Shown: positions 1 through 6,981, counted from the stretch's first letter. The stretch is 14,950 nt of DNA from STF1-138 sp035356975 (GCA_035356975.1 DAORGW010000019.1:1-14950); one strand, 5' to 3'. Translations and numbers: made by a program. The notes: generated from the sequence alone by a model not told the origin.

Positions 1-2
1 AT

Positions 3-122
3 TACTGCACCCAAGAAAATTACTGTAAGAACTATGCGAGCAAATATCTAGGATATAAGCCTGCAGAGATCTTTTGGGAATTTTCATGCTTGTCGTGGAT
101 GCAGAAATATACAGCTTTATAA
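3..122 (+). pseudogene. possible 3' remnant of a transposase
   Basis: The third frame from the window edge is open to a TAA at 120-122 and includes the segment KYLGYKPAEIFWEF. This resembles the 'RPRK.LGYKTP.EVF' C-terminal end of IS30-type DDE transposases, but the usual Arg-Pro-Arg-Lys run before it is not readable in this frame, and pieces of similar character appear in the other frames. It may be the decayed end of an insertion sequence cut by the window edge, sitting next to a tRNA gene. Only about 40 codons are visible and no inverted repeat can be recognised, so the call is weak; it could equally be non-coding. Confidence 0.22.
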
Positions 123-213
123 AGCTAACTCAACTTAAATTAACTTAGAATGATAGCATATCTGAATTTTTTTGTCAATAGTTGTCTATCTAATCATTTT
201 TATTTGTAATTTT

Positions 214-242
214 TATAAAAAAATACTCTTTTTGATAGAGTA
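214..242 (-). terminator. terminator of tRNA-Leu(UAG)
   Basis: On the minus strand TACTCT (242-237) pairs with AGAGTA (229-224) around a 7-nt loop and is followed by a run of seven T. It begins eight bases after the encoded CCA end of the tRNA. A classic Rho-independent terminator. Confidence 0.75.
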
Positions 243-249
243 ATTTTAA

Positions 250-333
250 TGGTACCGGGAAGAGGACTCGAACCTCCACGCCAATGGCACTTGCTCCTAA
301 GGCAAGCGTGTCTACCAATTCCACCATCCCGGC
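250..333 (-). tRNA. tRNA-Leu, anticodon UAG (reads CUA)
   Basis: Read leftward, the acceptor strands GCCGGGA and TCCCGGT pair (last pair G-U), followed by discriminator A and an encoded CCA at 252-250. The anticodon stem CTTGC/GCAAG closes the loop CTTAGGA, giving anticodon TAG. The T arm is GGAGG-TTCGAGT-CCTCT. A long variable arm with TGCC/GGCG pairing marks a class II tRNA, as expected for leucine. It is a single-gene unit with its own promoter upstream (355-383) and terminator downstream (214-242). CCA is genome-encoded, although a CCA-adding enzyme gene lies in this same window. Confidence 0.96.
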
Positions 334-354
334 ATAAATCATTTTTATAAAAAA

Positions 355-383
355 ATTATACGCTTGAATGATATATTGGTCAA
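355..383 (-). promoter_or_regulatory. promoter of tRNA-Leu(UAG)
   Basis: Leftward TTGACC (383-378), a 17-bp spacer, and a perfect TATAAT (360-355). It lies 21 bp before the tRNA 5' end. A near-consensus housekeeping sigma promoter. Confidence 0.85.
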
Positions 384-405
384 GAGAAAACACTCTTTAA
401 ATAAA

Positions 406-435
406 TTGTGGGTAGTGATTAAACACTACCCACAA
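406..435 (-). terminator. terminator of the 451-1119 gene
   Basis: A perfect 12-bp inverted repeat (arms 424-435 and 406-417, 6-nt loop). The outward minus strand continues AATTTATTT, a moderate T-rich tract. It starts 16 bp after the stop codon of the gene at 451-1119. Confidence 0.7.
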
Positions 436-450
436 AAATTGAAATTACAA

Positions 451-1119
451 CTAATGACTATCATATTTTTTCAGACGGGTAATCGCCTGATGAATTGTGA
501 AGTTATCCCCGTAATAAAACGAGGTATAGCGCAGTAGAATAATCCTGAAATCTTCTCTGCTTAAATTTTGTTTGTGTATCAATCCAAGTTTTTTAATATC
601 ATCAAGGAAATACCTTGTTATATCTGGATAATCTTCTGTGCAGGCACACTGTGCTATTGCGTCAAAAAGTGTTTTTATATCAATATCTTCGTGAATATAG
701 CTAACATTTTGTTGCCACCAGGCCGTATCTCTAGGGTCTCTTGTTAAATGTTTAAAATAAAAATATTCTTCCGAAGGTTTTCCTGTATCAGTATTGATAT
801 AATAGACCAATGAATCAATTTTCGTTCCCTCAAGAAACCACCCATCATATGCTGCACCATCCGAACACGGCGCATTCCAACGAGCAACCCAATAATACTC
901 AGTATTCTGCGGATCAAAGTACTTTACGGGATTCGGCTCTACACATCCCTCCCCAAAACTCTCTTTGAAAACAGAATTTGAAATAGTCTCTGGAATGAAT
1001 TTTGTAGATTGTTGATTTTGGACTTGATTTTTGTTTCTCTCGTCGATTGAAAATAAAACGACGATTGCCAAGACCAAAAATATCAATATACTTATGGCAA
1101 AGATTCTGTTTCCATTCAT
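451..1119 (-). CDS. membrane-anchored protein of unknown function
   Basis: A 222-residue protein I do not recognise. Residues 1-6 (MNGNRI) lead into a hydrophobic helix (about 6-24, ISILIFLVLAIVVLF), followed by charged residues and a soluble domain, so it is predicted to be held in the membrane by its N-terminus with the rest outside. The domain has four cysteines, CVEP near residue 55, C near 86, and a CAC motif near 160, and many Trp/Tyr residues. I place the start at the ATG at 1119 because GGAGG (1129-1125) sits five bases before it. A longer reading frame beginning with GTG at 1131 overlaps that ribosome site and is rejected. The gene has its own promoter (1180-1208), a small leader hairpin and a terminator (406-435), so it is monocistronic. 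Its composition is less AT-rich than its neighbours, which together with the strong Shine-Dalgarno hints at a separate origin; that is inference. Confidence 0.8.
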   Translation of the reverse strand: MNGNRIFAISILIFLVLAIVVLFSIDERNKNQVQNQQSTKFIPETISNSVFKESFGEGCVEPNPVKYFDPQNTEYYWVARWNAPCSDGAAYDGWFLEGTKIDSLVYYINTDTGKPSEEYFYFKHLTRDPRDTAWWQQNVSYIHEDIDIKTLFDAIAQCACTEDYPDITRYFLDDIKKLGLIHKQNLSREDFRIILLRYTSFYYGDNFTIHQAITRLKKYDSH

Positions 1120-1151
1120 TTGTTCCTCCACTAATTTGGCTTTTAATTTAA

Positions 1152-1163
1152 GCGATTTTTCGC
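1152..1163 (-). promoter_or_regulatory. leader hairpin of the 451-1119 gene
   Basis: GCGA-AAAA-TCGC on the minus strand, a short perfect hairpin in the predicted 5' untranslated region between the promoter and the Shine-Dalgarno site at 1125-1129. It could stabilise the mRNA; no specific role is visible. Confidence 0.4.
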
Positions 1164-1179
1164 ACCAGATTAATAATAT

Positions 1180-1208
1180 ATTTTATAATATTGATATATA
1201 AATGTCAA
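1180..1208 (-). promoter_or_regulatory. promoter of the 451-1119 gene
   Basis: Leftward perfect TTGACA (1208-1203), a 17-bp spacer and TAAAAT (1185-1180). The predicted transcription start is about 55 bp upstream of the ATG at 1119. Confidence 0.75.
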
Positions 1209-1326
1209 CATATTATAAGTCTAACGCAAAAATAAAAAAGTATATAATTATACAACCATAAAAAATTATCACAAGGCTAATCAAGGAAAAATATTGTTTA
1301 TTTGATTATGAGTATTATCATCTCAC

Positions 1327-1357
1327 AAAAGGTCACTCATCAAGAGTGGTCTTTTTT
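1327..1357 (+). terminator. orphan terminator hairpin
   Basis: The gap 1120-1465 holds the leftward promoter above, this hairpin, and the rightward promoter of the next gene. Arms 1327-1338 and 1344-1355 pair through 12 bp including two G-U pairs, with loop ATCAA, and the right arm runs into TTTTTT. The G-U pairs would be A-C mismatches on the minus strand, so it is built for rightward transcripts, yet no rightward gene precedes it. A weak promoter (TTGATA 1191-1196, TTATAA 1213-1218) would give a transcript of about 130 nt ending here. Confidence 0.6.
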
Positions 1358-1409
1358 ATTTATCCATTTATTTTTTACGATAAAAGGGCTAAAAGTTTAA
1401 CTGCTATAT

Positions 1410-1438
1410 TTGACTTAGATTAAAATTTGTGATACAAT
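1410..1438 (+). promoter_or_regulatory. promoter of the 1466-2812 surface protein gene
   Basis: TTGACT (1410-1415), 17-bp spacer, TACAAT (1433-1438). The start codon is 27 bp downstream; no Shine-Dalgarno is seen between them. Confidence 0.8.
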
Positions 1439-1465
1439 ATAATATATATAGTATATAATAAATCC

Positions 1466-2812
1466 ATGAAACAAAATATTACAAAAATCCAAACACCCAC
1501 GAAGGTATCAATAAAAACTAGGCTTTTACTGACCTTCATTATGATTATTTCAATTGGAATTATTTTTGCTGTAGTTATTAAAACATCAGAGAATATAGAT
1601 ATAGAAGAAAATAAAAAAGAGGAAATTATTAATAAATCGATAGATGAACATACAAAAACAGAAGAAATTGAAAATAATACACAATATCATAAAGAGTATC
1701 CAGAATTAGGGTTAGAAGAGGTCACACTTGAAGAGTACCCCAGATCACAATTAGAACAGGTGACTCTTGTTGCAGTAATAACTAGCGATATTTTAAATCA
1801 AGAATCAATAAAAGAGAAGTCCGTATTTAAATTAGATGGCTCGAAAAGCACAGTAACTTTTGATAATAATGCCTCAAGTGATATTTATCATGAAACAGAA
1901 TATAAGTGGAATCATTGTGAACACGTAAATCTTGTAAAACAAGATGGTGGAATGGCCGAATTTAGTGTTTCTGAGGTTAATAAAGATGAAGAATGTTTAA
2001 TATCATTAAGAATAGTATATGGTAGAAATATATCGGAACCAGAAACAATAACGTTCAAAATAGAAAACGCTACAGAAATACAGGAATTAGATAATATAGC
2101 ACCAGAAATAATATTAAATGGTGAAAATCCAACATATATTGCTGTTGGTGAGCCATACACAGAATTTGGAGCAACAGCAATCGATAATATTGATGGTGCT
2201 GTTTTAGTTAGGATAAATGGAAGTGTAAACACAGATACAGAAGGAACATATGAAATTATATATACATCCACAGACAGCACCGGGAATACAAGTACGATAA
2301 CTAGAACTATTATTGTTTCACTAGAATCAAGTAATTTTGGTAATAAAATAATTAACCCAGGAATTAATTATGATAAGGACGAAAATCAAGATACTAAAGT
2401 TTCTGATGAAGAAGCAGATGAGATTAACTGGACAAATGGTAAGTGGGTAAAAACTCCAGATAGATCAACCGTTTATTTTGTAGATAATAAAAATATAAGA
2501 CATGCATATCCACATGAATCAATATGGCTTTCTTATTTTGATAAAAACTTTTTTTCAAATGTTGAAATTATTTCAAATCAAGAATTAATGCAATATCCAC
2601 TCGGTAAAAATGTAATATTTAAACCCGAAACTCTGATAAAAATACCAAGCATTCGCAATGTATATAAAGTTATTGACAATAGTGGAAAAATAAAGTGGAT
2701 AAAATCAGAAACAACGGCAACGAAACTTTTTGGTGATAATTGGAATAGTTTAGTAAAAGATTTAAATGAGGTTTTTTTTAATGATTATATAAAGGACGGA
2801 GAAATCAAATAA
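1466..2812 (+). CDS. membrane-anchored surface protein with Ig-like domains and CPR-type C-terminal module
   Basis: A 448-residue extracellular protein. One membrane helix lies at about 20-38 (LLLTFIMIISIGIIFAVVI). A charged Glu/Lys-rich linker (about 40-95) carries a short repeat, LEEVTLEE / LEQVTLVA. A PKD-like beta domain with cysteines 151 and 177 covers about 100-200. Residues 210-284 (IAPEIILNGENPTY ... GTYEIIYTSTDSTGN) match the bacterial surface Ig-like/DUF5011 type by eye. Residues 324-442 resemble a module I associate with CPR surface proteins, with cues STVYFVDNKNIRHAYP, YPLGKNVIFKP, NVYKVIDNSGKIKWI and FFNDYI. Its function is unknown; adhesion or envelope structure is an inference. 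It is monocistronic, with its own promoter. No terminator is obvious before the next promoter at 2832. The ATG start has no Shine-Dalgarno but fits the promoter distance and places the helix at the N-terminus. Confidence 0.85.
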   Translation: MKQNITKIQTPTKVSIKTRLLLTFIMIISIGIIFAVVIKTSENIDIEENKKEEIINKSIDEHTKTEEIENNTQYHKEYPELGLEEVTLEEYPRSQLEQVTLVAVITSDILNQESIKEKSVFKLDGSKSTVTFDNNASSDIYHETEYKWNHCEHVNLVKQDGGMAEFSVSEVNKDEECLISLRIVYGRNISEPETITFKIENATEIQELDNIAPEIILNGENPTYIAVGEPYTEFGATAIDNIDGAVLVRINGSVNTDTEGTYEIIYTSTDSTGNTSTITRTIIVSLESSNFGNKIINPGINYDKDENQDTKVSDEEADEINWTNGKWVKTPDRSTVYFVDNKNIRHAYPHESIWLSYFDKNFFSNVEIISNQELMQYPLGKNVIFKPETLIKIPSIRNVYKVIDNSGKIKWIKSETTATKLFGDNWNSLVKDLNEVFFNDYIKDGEIK

Positions 2813-2831
2813 AGAGGGTGTGTACAACAAA

Positions 2832-2860
2832 TTGACTTATATATAAAAACGTGCTATCCT
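2832..2860 (+). promoter_or_regulatory. promoter of the RRM protein gene
   Basis: TTGACT (2832-2837), 17-bp spacer, TATCCT (2855-2860). It predicts a leader of about 100 nt, long for this window, which contains the inverted repeat at 2892-2962. Confidence 0.7.
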
Positions 2861-2891
2861 TTATATATTAAGCAAGAATTAGATTCTCATC

Positions 2892-2962
2892 CTTTCACAA
2901 ATAAATAAGTGTTAGGTTAGAAAAAAAGATCGACTTGCGATTTATAAATTTATTTGTGAAAG
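2892..2962 (+). promoter_or_regulatory. long inverted repeat in the leader of the RRM gene
   Basis: CTTTCACAAATAAAT (2892-2906) is the exact reverse complement of ATTTATTTGTGAAAG (2948-2962), separated by 41 nt. The loop contains a small hairpin, ATCG/CGAT, at about 2929-2941. The right arm ends six bases before the ATG at 2969 and contains GTGAAAG, the only purine-rich stretch available as a ribosome site. The folded state would therefore hide the translation start. Confidence 0.6.
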
Positions 2963-2968
2963 AAAATT

Positions 2969-3277
2969 ATGTCAACAAAATTATACGTAGGTGGAATATC
3001 CTATAACACAAGAGAAGAAGGATTAAAAGAACATTTTTCTCAAGCAGGAACCGTTACTTCAGTCGCAATAATTACTGATAAAATGACTGGCCGTTCAAAG
3101 GGTTTTGGTTTCGTAGAAATGGAAACAGAAGACGAGGCTAAATCAGCTATTGAAATGTTCAATGGAAAAGAATTAGATGGAAGACAATTAACCGTAAACG
3201 AAGCAAGACCAAAAGAAGATCGCCCAAGAACAGGCGGATTTAACAGAGGTGGTGGAAGAGGTTACGATAGAAGATAA
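2969..3277 (+). CDS. RRM-domain RNA-binding protein with Arg/Gly-rich tail
   Basis: A 102-residue single-RRM protein of the bacterial (cyanobacterial Rbp-like) type. RNP2 is LYVGGI (5-10) and RNP1 is KGFGFVEM (44-51), with the aromatic residues expected to stack on RNA bases. The RRM spans about 3-79, followed by a short tail with Arg/Gly repeats (about 84-102, GGFNRGGGRGYDRR). Such proteins bind single-stranded RNA in the cytoplasm; in cyanobacteria several are cold-induced. Here the gene is a monocistron with a good promoter, a structured leader and a strong terminator, which fits a regulated abundant protein. Whether it regulates its own leader is inference. The RNA targets cannot be read from the sequence. 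Confidence 0.93.
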   Translation: MSTKLYVGGISYNTREEGLKEHFSQAGTVTSVAIITDKMTGRSKGFGFVEMETEDEAKSAIEMFNGKELDGRQLTVNEARPKEDRPRTGGFNRGGGRGYDRR

Positions 3278-3289
3278 CATCTTATATAA

Positions 3290-3318
3290 AAAATCCCGGG
3301 CTTGGCTCGGGGTTTTTG
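3290..3318 (+). terminator. terminator of the RRM gene
   Basis: Arms 3292-3301 and 3305-3314 pair through 10 bp (two G-U), loop TTG, followed by TTTTTG and TTTT. It lies 14 bp after the stop codon. Confidence 0.85.
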
Positions 3319-3343
3319 TTTTGAAAATTTTTTATGTTATACT
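3316..3343 (+). promoter_or_regulatory. extended -10 promoter of the 3361 HAD gene
   Basis: TATACT (3338-3343) is preceded by TGT in the extended -10 arrangement. A weak -35, TTGTTT (3316-3321), lies 16 bp upstream, inside the T-run of the preceding terminator. The predicted transcript starts only about 10 nt before the ATG. Confidence 0.6.
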
Positions 3344-3360
3344 AATTAAAATACAAAAAT

Positions 3361-4029
3361 ATGAAATACAAACTAAGGGCAATTATTTGGGATTTTGATG
3401 GAACAATAGCAAAAACTGAATACATGCATGCACAAACAGAGTCCCAAGTTTTAAAAAAATACGGAATAAATATTTCAAAAAATGAAATAATAAAAAGATT
3501 TGCTGGAGTCAAATTAATAGACATATTTAAAGCACTTTTTAGAGAAAATGGAGTAGAAAAAAACTGTTTAGATGCTTGTATTTTAAAATGGCGAGCTGTG
3601 AAAAAAATCATTTCAAAAGCATCACCAAAATTTATGCCCGGAGTAAAAAAACTCTTTAAAGAATGTGAAAAACAAAATATTATTATGGCTGTTGCATCCT
3701 CCTCTGTTAAAAATTATCTAGATTTAGCGATAAATAAAATGGGAATTAGAAATTTATTAAAAATAGTTGTAAGTGGTGACGATGTAAAACTTGGCAAACC
3801 AAACCCAGAAATTTTTATAAAGACAGCGAAACTTTTAAAAATTTCAAACAAGGAATGTATTGTAATAGAGGATGGCACAGCTGGAGTAATTGCCGCACAA
3901 AGAGCAAAAATAAAATGTATCGCAGTTGGTGATCATGTAGATAAGTCTATTCTAAAAAGAACAAGTATGCACGTAGATACTTTAAATTATATTAACTTAG
4001 AAAAAATTAAAAACCATTTTAATTTTTAA
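3361..4029 (+). CDS. HAD-family phosphatase (beta-phosphoglucomutase-like)
   Basis: A 222-residue haloacid dehalogenase-type hydrolase. Motif I is DFDGT (nucleophile D11, acid/base D13), motif II is ASSS (S113-115), motif III is K146 in KLGKPNPEIF, and motif IV is IEDGTAG (E170, D171). The region between about 20 and 90 is a small helical cap, as in the beta-phosphoglucomutase and phosphoglycolate phosphatase subfamily. These enzymes act on small phosphorylated metabolites in the cytoplasm; the substrate cannot be told from sequence. The gene has its own promoter, almost no leader and no Shine-Dalgarno. Its 3' end overlaps the 3' end of the converging CCA-enzyme gene by 11 bp, with no separate terminator. 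Confidence 0.9.
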   Translation: MKYKLRAIIWDFDGTIAKTEYMHAQTESQVLKKYGINISKNEIIKRFAGVKLIDIFKALFRENGVEKNCLDACILKWRAVKKIISKASPKFMPGVKKLFKECEKQNIIMAVASSSVKNYLDLAINKMGIRNLLKIVVSGDDVKLGKPNPEIFIKTAKLLKISNKECIVIEDGTAGVIAAQRAKIKCIAVGDHVDKSILKRTSMHVDTLNYINLEKIKNHFNF

Positions 4030-5563
4030 ATTTTTTTAAAATTTTTAGAAATTCTTCTTCTGCCCGTTCTTTGCTTTCAAAATTTTGTTCAAATAATTCT
4101 TCAATTATTTGGTTTTTTATCTCACCTATTTTTTTCCCAGAATTTAATTTTAATTCTTGCATTATTATTTTTCCATTAACTATTTTTTTTATATCAATGC
4201 CTTTTTTATTTTCTTCGTTTAGTTCTGACTTGGCAATATCAAAAAGTTCAAATATATAATCAAAATCTTTTATATGTGCGCCCTCGTCTTCATATATACA
4301 CGCATTAGTATCAGCTTGAGCTAAATTTATAAGTCGTAAAACTTGTTCTTCTCCGACCCTTCTTATGGTTTTTTTTATTGCTTTTATGGATTTATCTTTT
4401 GCAATCTTCTCACTATTATTTGTTATAAAACTAGATATTTGCATAAAAAGATTTAAATGATTTCCTACCAACCAAGAAATTTTATCTCTATCGTATTTAG
4501 AAAATTTCATTTTTTTTAATATTTTTAAAGTTTTTTCTGCGCCAATCTTATCATGATTTATAAAACTAACTTTTTCTTTTTTGTTTTTTATCTCTACTCT
4601 TCTTGTTTCAATTTTTCCTATATCGTGAAAAAGAGCAGACCATTTTAGTATTGGGTCCGCATTTTGTTTTAAATTTTTACAAACCAACAAAGTGTGAAGT
4701 AAAGTATTTCCTTCCATGTGATATGGCGGTCCTCCGGCGCAATTTTCTAATTCTTTTATGTCTGGAAATACTAATTCTAATAGGTTGAGTTCGTCTAAAA
4801 TTTTTATAAATTTTTCTGGATTTGAAATTTGTATAATTTTATCAAGTTCTTTTTTTAATAATTCTTTTGGAATAATATTAATTTTATAAGAATTATTAAT
4901 TATGGCGTCTTCACTTAATTTATCTCCCGTAAATTCTGTTTGTAGTAAAAGTCTTACATATCTTATAATTCTTGATTTATCTTCCTCAATTCTTTTTTCC
5001 GGTTCACCAACAAATTTTAATTTTTTATTTTCTAAATCCTCTAAACCCCCCGTATAATCAATTATGTTTCCAGTAATTGGATTATAAAAAAGTGCATTTA
5101 TTGTAAAATCTCTTCTTTTTACATCTTCTTGAATATCATCAACTAAACTTACATCATCTGGATGAATTCCGTCAGAATAATTTCCGTCTTTTCTGAAAGT
5201 AGCTATTTCATAATTTTCTCCAGTTGTCATTACAATTCTTATTACGCCAAATGTTTTGCCCTGTAATTCTAATTTTTTATATTTGCCGACCAATTCTTTT
5301 TCTAACAAATTTATTATTTCATCGGGATTTAAATTTGTTGCAAAATCAATATCATTGGGAGTTTTATTCAATAATACGTCTCTTACGAATCCACCCGGAA
5401 TAAAAATTTCGACACCGTTTTTATTAAATGCTTTTATTATTTCTTCTACGCCATTTGGAATTTCTGTTTTTTTTAACATTCTGTCAAAAACTTCAACAAT
5501 ATTTCCAATGTATTGTGTTTCTGGGTTTTCTTTTGGTTCTTGTTTGTCTAATACTTCTTTCAT
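4019..5563 (-). CDS. cca: CCA-adding tRNA nucleotidyltransferase with HD domain
   Basis: A 514-residue class II nucleotidyltransferase of the CCA-adding/poly(A) polymerase family. The head contains GGFVRD (57-62) and DIDFAT (71-76; metal ligands D71 and D73), then the RRDFTINAL motif (150-158) and the helical neck that selects the nucleotide. The C-terminal half carries an HD phosphohydrolase domain: H290, HD at 313-314, H337. It repairs or adds the 3' CCA of tRNAs; the HD part in relatives removes phosphates. The start is the ATG at 5563, because it overlaps the stop of the upstream gene as ATGA, giving translational coupling. A TTG 15 bases further upstream is possible but has no support. 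Strictly, a family member could be a poly(A) polymerase or an A-adding enzyme; the window's two tRNA genes encode CCA, so repair is the likely main role. Confidence 0.92.
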   Translation of the reverse strand: MKEVLDKQEPKENPETQYIGNIVEVFDRMLKKTEIPNGVEEIIKAFNKNGVEIFIPGGFVRDVLLNKTPNDIDFATNLNPDEIINLLEKELVGKYKKLELQGKTFGVIRIVMTTGENYEIATFRKDGNYSDGIHPDDVSLVDDIQEDVKRRDFTINALFYNPITGNIIDYTGGLEDLENKKLKFVGEPEKRIEEDKSRIIRYVRLLLQTEFTGDKLSEDAIINNSYKINIIPKELLKKELDKIIQISNPEKFIKILDELNLLELVFPDIKELENCAGGPPYHMEGNTLLHTLLVCKNLKQNADPILKWSALFHDIGKIETRRVEIKNKKEKVSFINHDKIGAEKTLKILKKMKFSKYDRDKISWLVGNHLNLFMQISSFITNNSEKIAKDKSIKAIKKTIRRVGEEQVLRLINLAQADTNACIYEDEGAHIKDFDYIFELFDIAKSELNEENKKGIDIKKIVNGKIIMQELKLNSGKKIGEIKNQIIEELFEQNFESKERAEEEFLKILKKFKN

Positions 5564-5985
5564 TTTATTTTTTCCCAATCTTCAATTTTCCCCCTAACAG
5601 ATTTAAATATTGGGTTGGTTAATATTTTTTTTTCAATTTTTTTTAATTCTCTCGGAGCGCGTTTTTTTATTTTTTTAAACAAATGATTCATCTCGTAATT
5701 TAATTGTTCAGTTGTTATATTTATCTTTTTAAATAATTTAATTTTTTTAAATTTTGTTGGGTCAAAATTATACCCCCTATTTTTTGCTTCATTATAAATT
5801 TGCTCAAGATATTTATTTATAAATTTAATTGGATTTCCGGATTTTTTAAATCTCTCAAGCTGTGGATGATTTTTATATCCTTTTGTTTTTCCTTCTAAAA
5901 CTTTTTTTGCTAAAAGCGCTTCTCGCCATAAAGCGACAAGTCCAATTTTATCTAAATATTTTGGGTGTATTGACCACAATCTCAT
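5560..5985 (-). CDS. pyrimidine dimer DNA glycosylase (endonuclease V family)
   Basis: A 141-residue protein that I recognise as the Pyr_excise family (phage T4 endonuclease V relatives) from its opening MRLWSIHPKYLD, the helix GLVALWREALLA and the motif KTKGYKNHPQLERF. T4 enzyme excises UV-induced pyrimidine dimers and nicks the abasic site, using the amino group of Thr2 and Glu23. Here the Arg-Glu pair is present (R21, E22), but residue 2 is Arg rather than Thr, as I recall for cellular members, so the nucleophile must differ or the chemistry is changed. The C-terminal half is very Lys-rich, as expected for DNA binding. The stop codon overlaps the start of cca (ATGA), so the two are co-translated. 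The upstream neighbour is a frameshifted small gene ending 26 bp before the ATG. No Shine-Dalgarno is visible. Confidence 0.85.
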   Translation of the reverse strand: MRLWSIHPKYLDKIGLVALWREALLAKKVLEGKTKGYKNHPQLERFKKSGNPIKFINKYLEQIYNEAKNRGYNFDPTKFKKIKLFKKINITTEQLNYEMNHLFKKIKKRAPRELKKIEKKILTNPIFKSVRGKIEDWEKIK

Positions 5986-6011
5986 AAAATTTAATTGGTA
6001 AATAAACGATA

Positions 6012-6229
6012 TTAGTGTTTTAATTCTTCATATATTTTGTCATATTGTTTTATAATTTCATAATCGCTAAATCCTGCATAATTTTCTTCATATTTTTGAG
6101 AATTCAGTACTCGTAATTGTTGTCTTGTTTTTTCAAAAAAACTTTTAATTCTTTAAACAATTGTGGAAGAAGCTCCCTCATTCTTATACGAAATTTATGA
6201 GAGGTTTTCAAAAATTCTTCAAAATTTTA
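6012..6229 (-). pseudogene. frameshifted small gene, function unknown
   Basis: The gap 5986-6324 holds this leftward coding remnant and the promoter of the next gene. One frame reads about 40 residues (FEEFLKTSHKFRIRMRELL... ) to a TGA; another, one base away, reads RQQLRVLNSQKYEENYAGF and on to ...KIYEELKH and a TAA at 6014-6012. The two join at a run of seven T followed by G and six A (about 6128-6141), where a one-base change restores a single frame of about 70 codons. Both halves have the Lys/Glu-rich helical character of real protein. There is no clear start codon or ribosome site. It may be decayed, programmed to shift, or a sequencing error in the homopolymers. Confidence 0.4.
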
Positions 6230-6267
6230 ATTATTTTATAATTTTATATTACTAATTATGGTAGATT

Positions 6268-6296
6268 TTGACAAATATAATTTATTTTAGTACTGT
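6268..6296 (+). promoter_or_regulatory. promoter of the 6325 HAD gene
   Basis: A perfect TTGACA (6268-6273), 17-bp spacer, and a weak -10 TACTGT (6291-6296); TATAAA follows at 6298-6303 but is too far. The -35 hexamer coincides with a possible TTG start of a longer reading frame, which argues against that start. Confidence 0.5.
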
Positions 6297-6324
6297 GTAT
6301 AAAATAAATAATCTGGGAGGAAAA

Positions 6325-6981
6325 GTGAAAAATATAAAAGCCGTTCTATTTGATTTTGATGGAGTTATTATTGACTCTTCCGTAGATTGTATGAGAGAAA
6401 TAATTGATATTGCGAAAAAATTACATCTACATGTACCCAATTATGAATTTATAAGAAAACTCTGGGGAGTTCCTTATGAAAAAATTATGATTGAAATTAA
6501 AAGCAAATACCAATGGTCTGATTATAATCTAAAAGAATATTATGCTTATTGTGATTTACACAAAAGAAAAAGAAATATTTTTCCTGGAATAGAAACAATG
6601 CTTTTTAATCTAAAAGAACAAGATGTTTTTCTGGCGATCATATCAAGCAGAGCGAAACAAAGTCTTAATTCAAAATTAGAAGAATATCAAATTAAAAAAT
6701 ATTTTGATTATATTCAGGGCTTTGAAGATTGTAAATTCTATAAACCGAATGAAGAAGTTTTTTCAAACGCCATAAGTATATTCAGAAATTTATGGTCGCG
6801 GGATGGTGATATTGTTTTTGTTGGAGATACTATTATTGATTTTGAAGCTGCAAAAAGGGCAAATCTATGGTTTATTGGTATAACATCTGGAGCCGTAACA
6901 AAACAAGAATTTATAAAGGTGGGATTATCAAAAAAAATGATTTTTGAAGATCCGACACAAATTCAAGATTTAATTTTATAA
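6325..6981 (+). CDS. HAD-family phosphatase (phosphoglycolate phosphatase-like)
   Basis: A 218-residue HAD hydrolase. Motif I is FDFDGVI (D10, D12), motif II is ISS (S107/S108), motif III is K140 in KFYKPNEEVF, motif IV is FVGDTIIDFEAA (D168, D172), with a helical cap between about 20 and 85. It dephosphorylates a small cytoplasmic metabolite, unidentified. I choose the GTG at 6325 because GGGAGG (6315-6320) precedes it by four bases and it places the DFDG motif at residue 10 as in relatives; a longer frame from TTG at 6268 would begin on the promoter. It is only distantly similar to the HAD gene at 3361 (different motif IV), so the two are not a recent duplication. A terminator overlaps the stop codon. 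Confidence 0.9.
   Translation: MKNIKAVLFDFDGVIIDSSVDCMREIIDIAKKLHLHVPNYEFIRKLWGVPYEKIMIEIKSKYQWSDYNLKEYYAYCDLHKRKRNIFPGIETMLFNLKEQDVFLAIISSRAKQSLNSKLEEYQIKKYFDYIQGFEDCKFYKPNEEVFSNAISIFRNLWSRDGDIVFVGDTIIDFEAAKRANLWFIGITSGAVTKQEFIKVGLSKKMIFEDPTQIQDLIL

Noticed and set aside
1912..2280. Leftward 122-codon open frame
   Set aside because: It is the antisense shadow of the 1466 surface protein, whose domains are clearly recognisable in the other strand.
5564..5578. TTG start for cca, five codons longer
   Set aside because: The ATG at 5563 forms the ATGA overlap with the upstream stop; the TTG has no ribosome site of its own.
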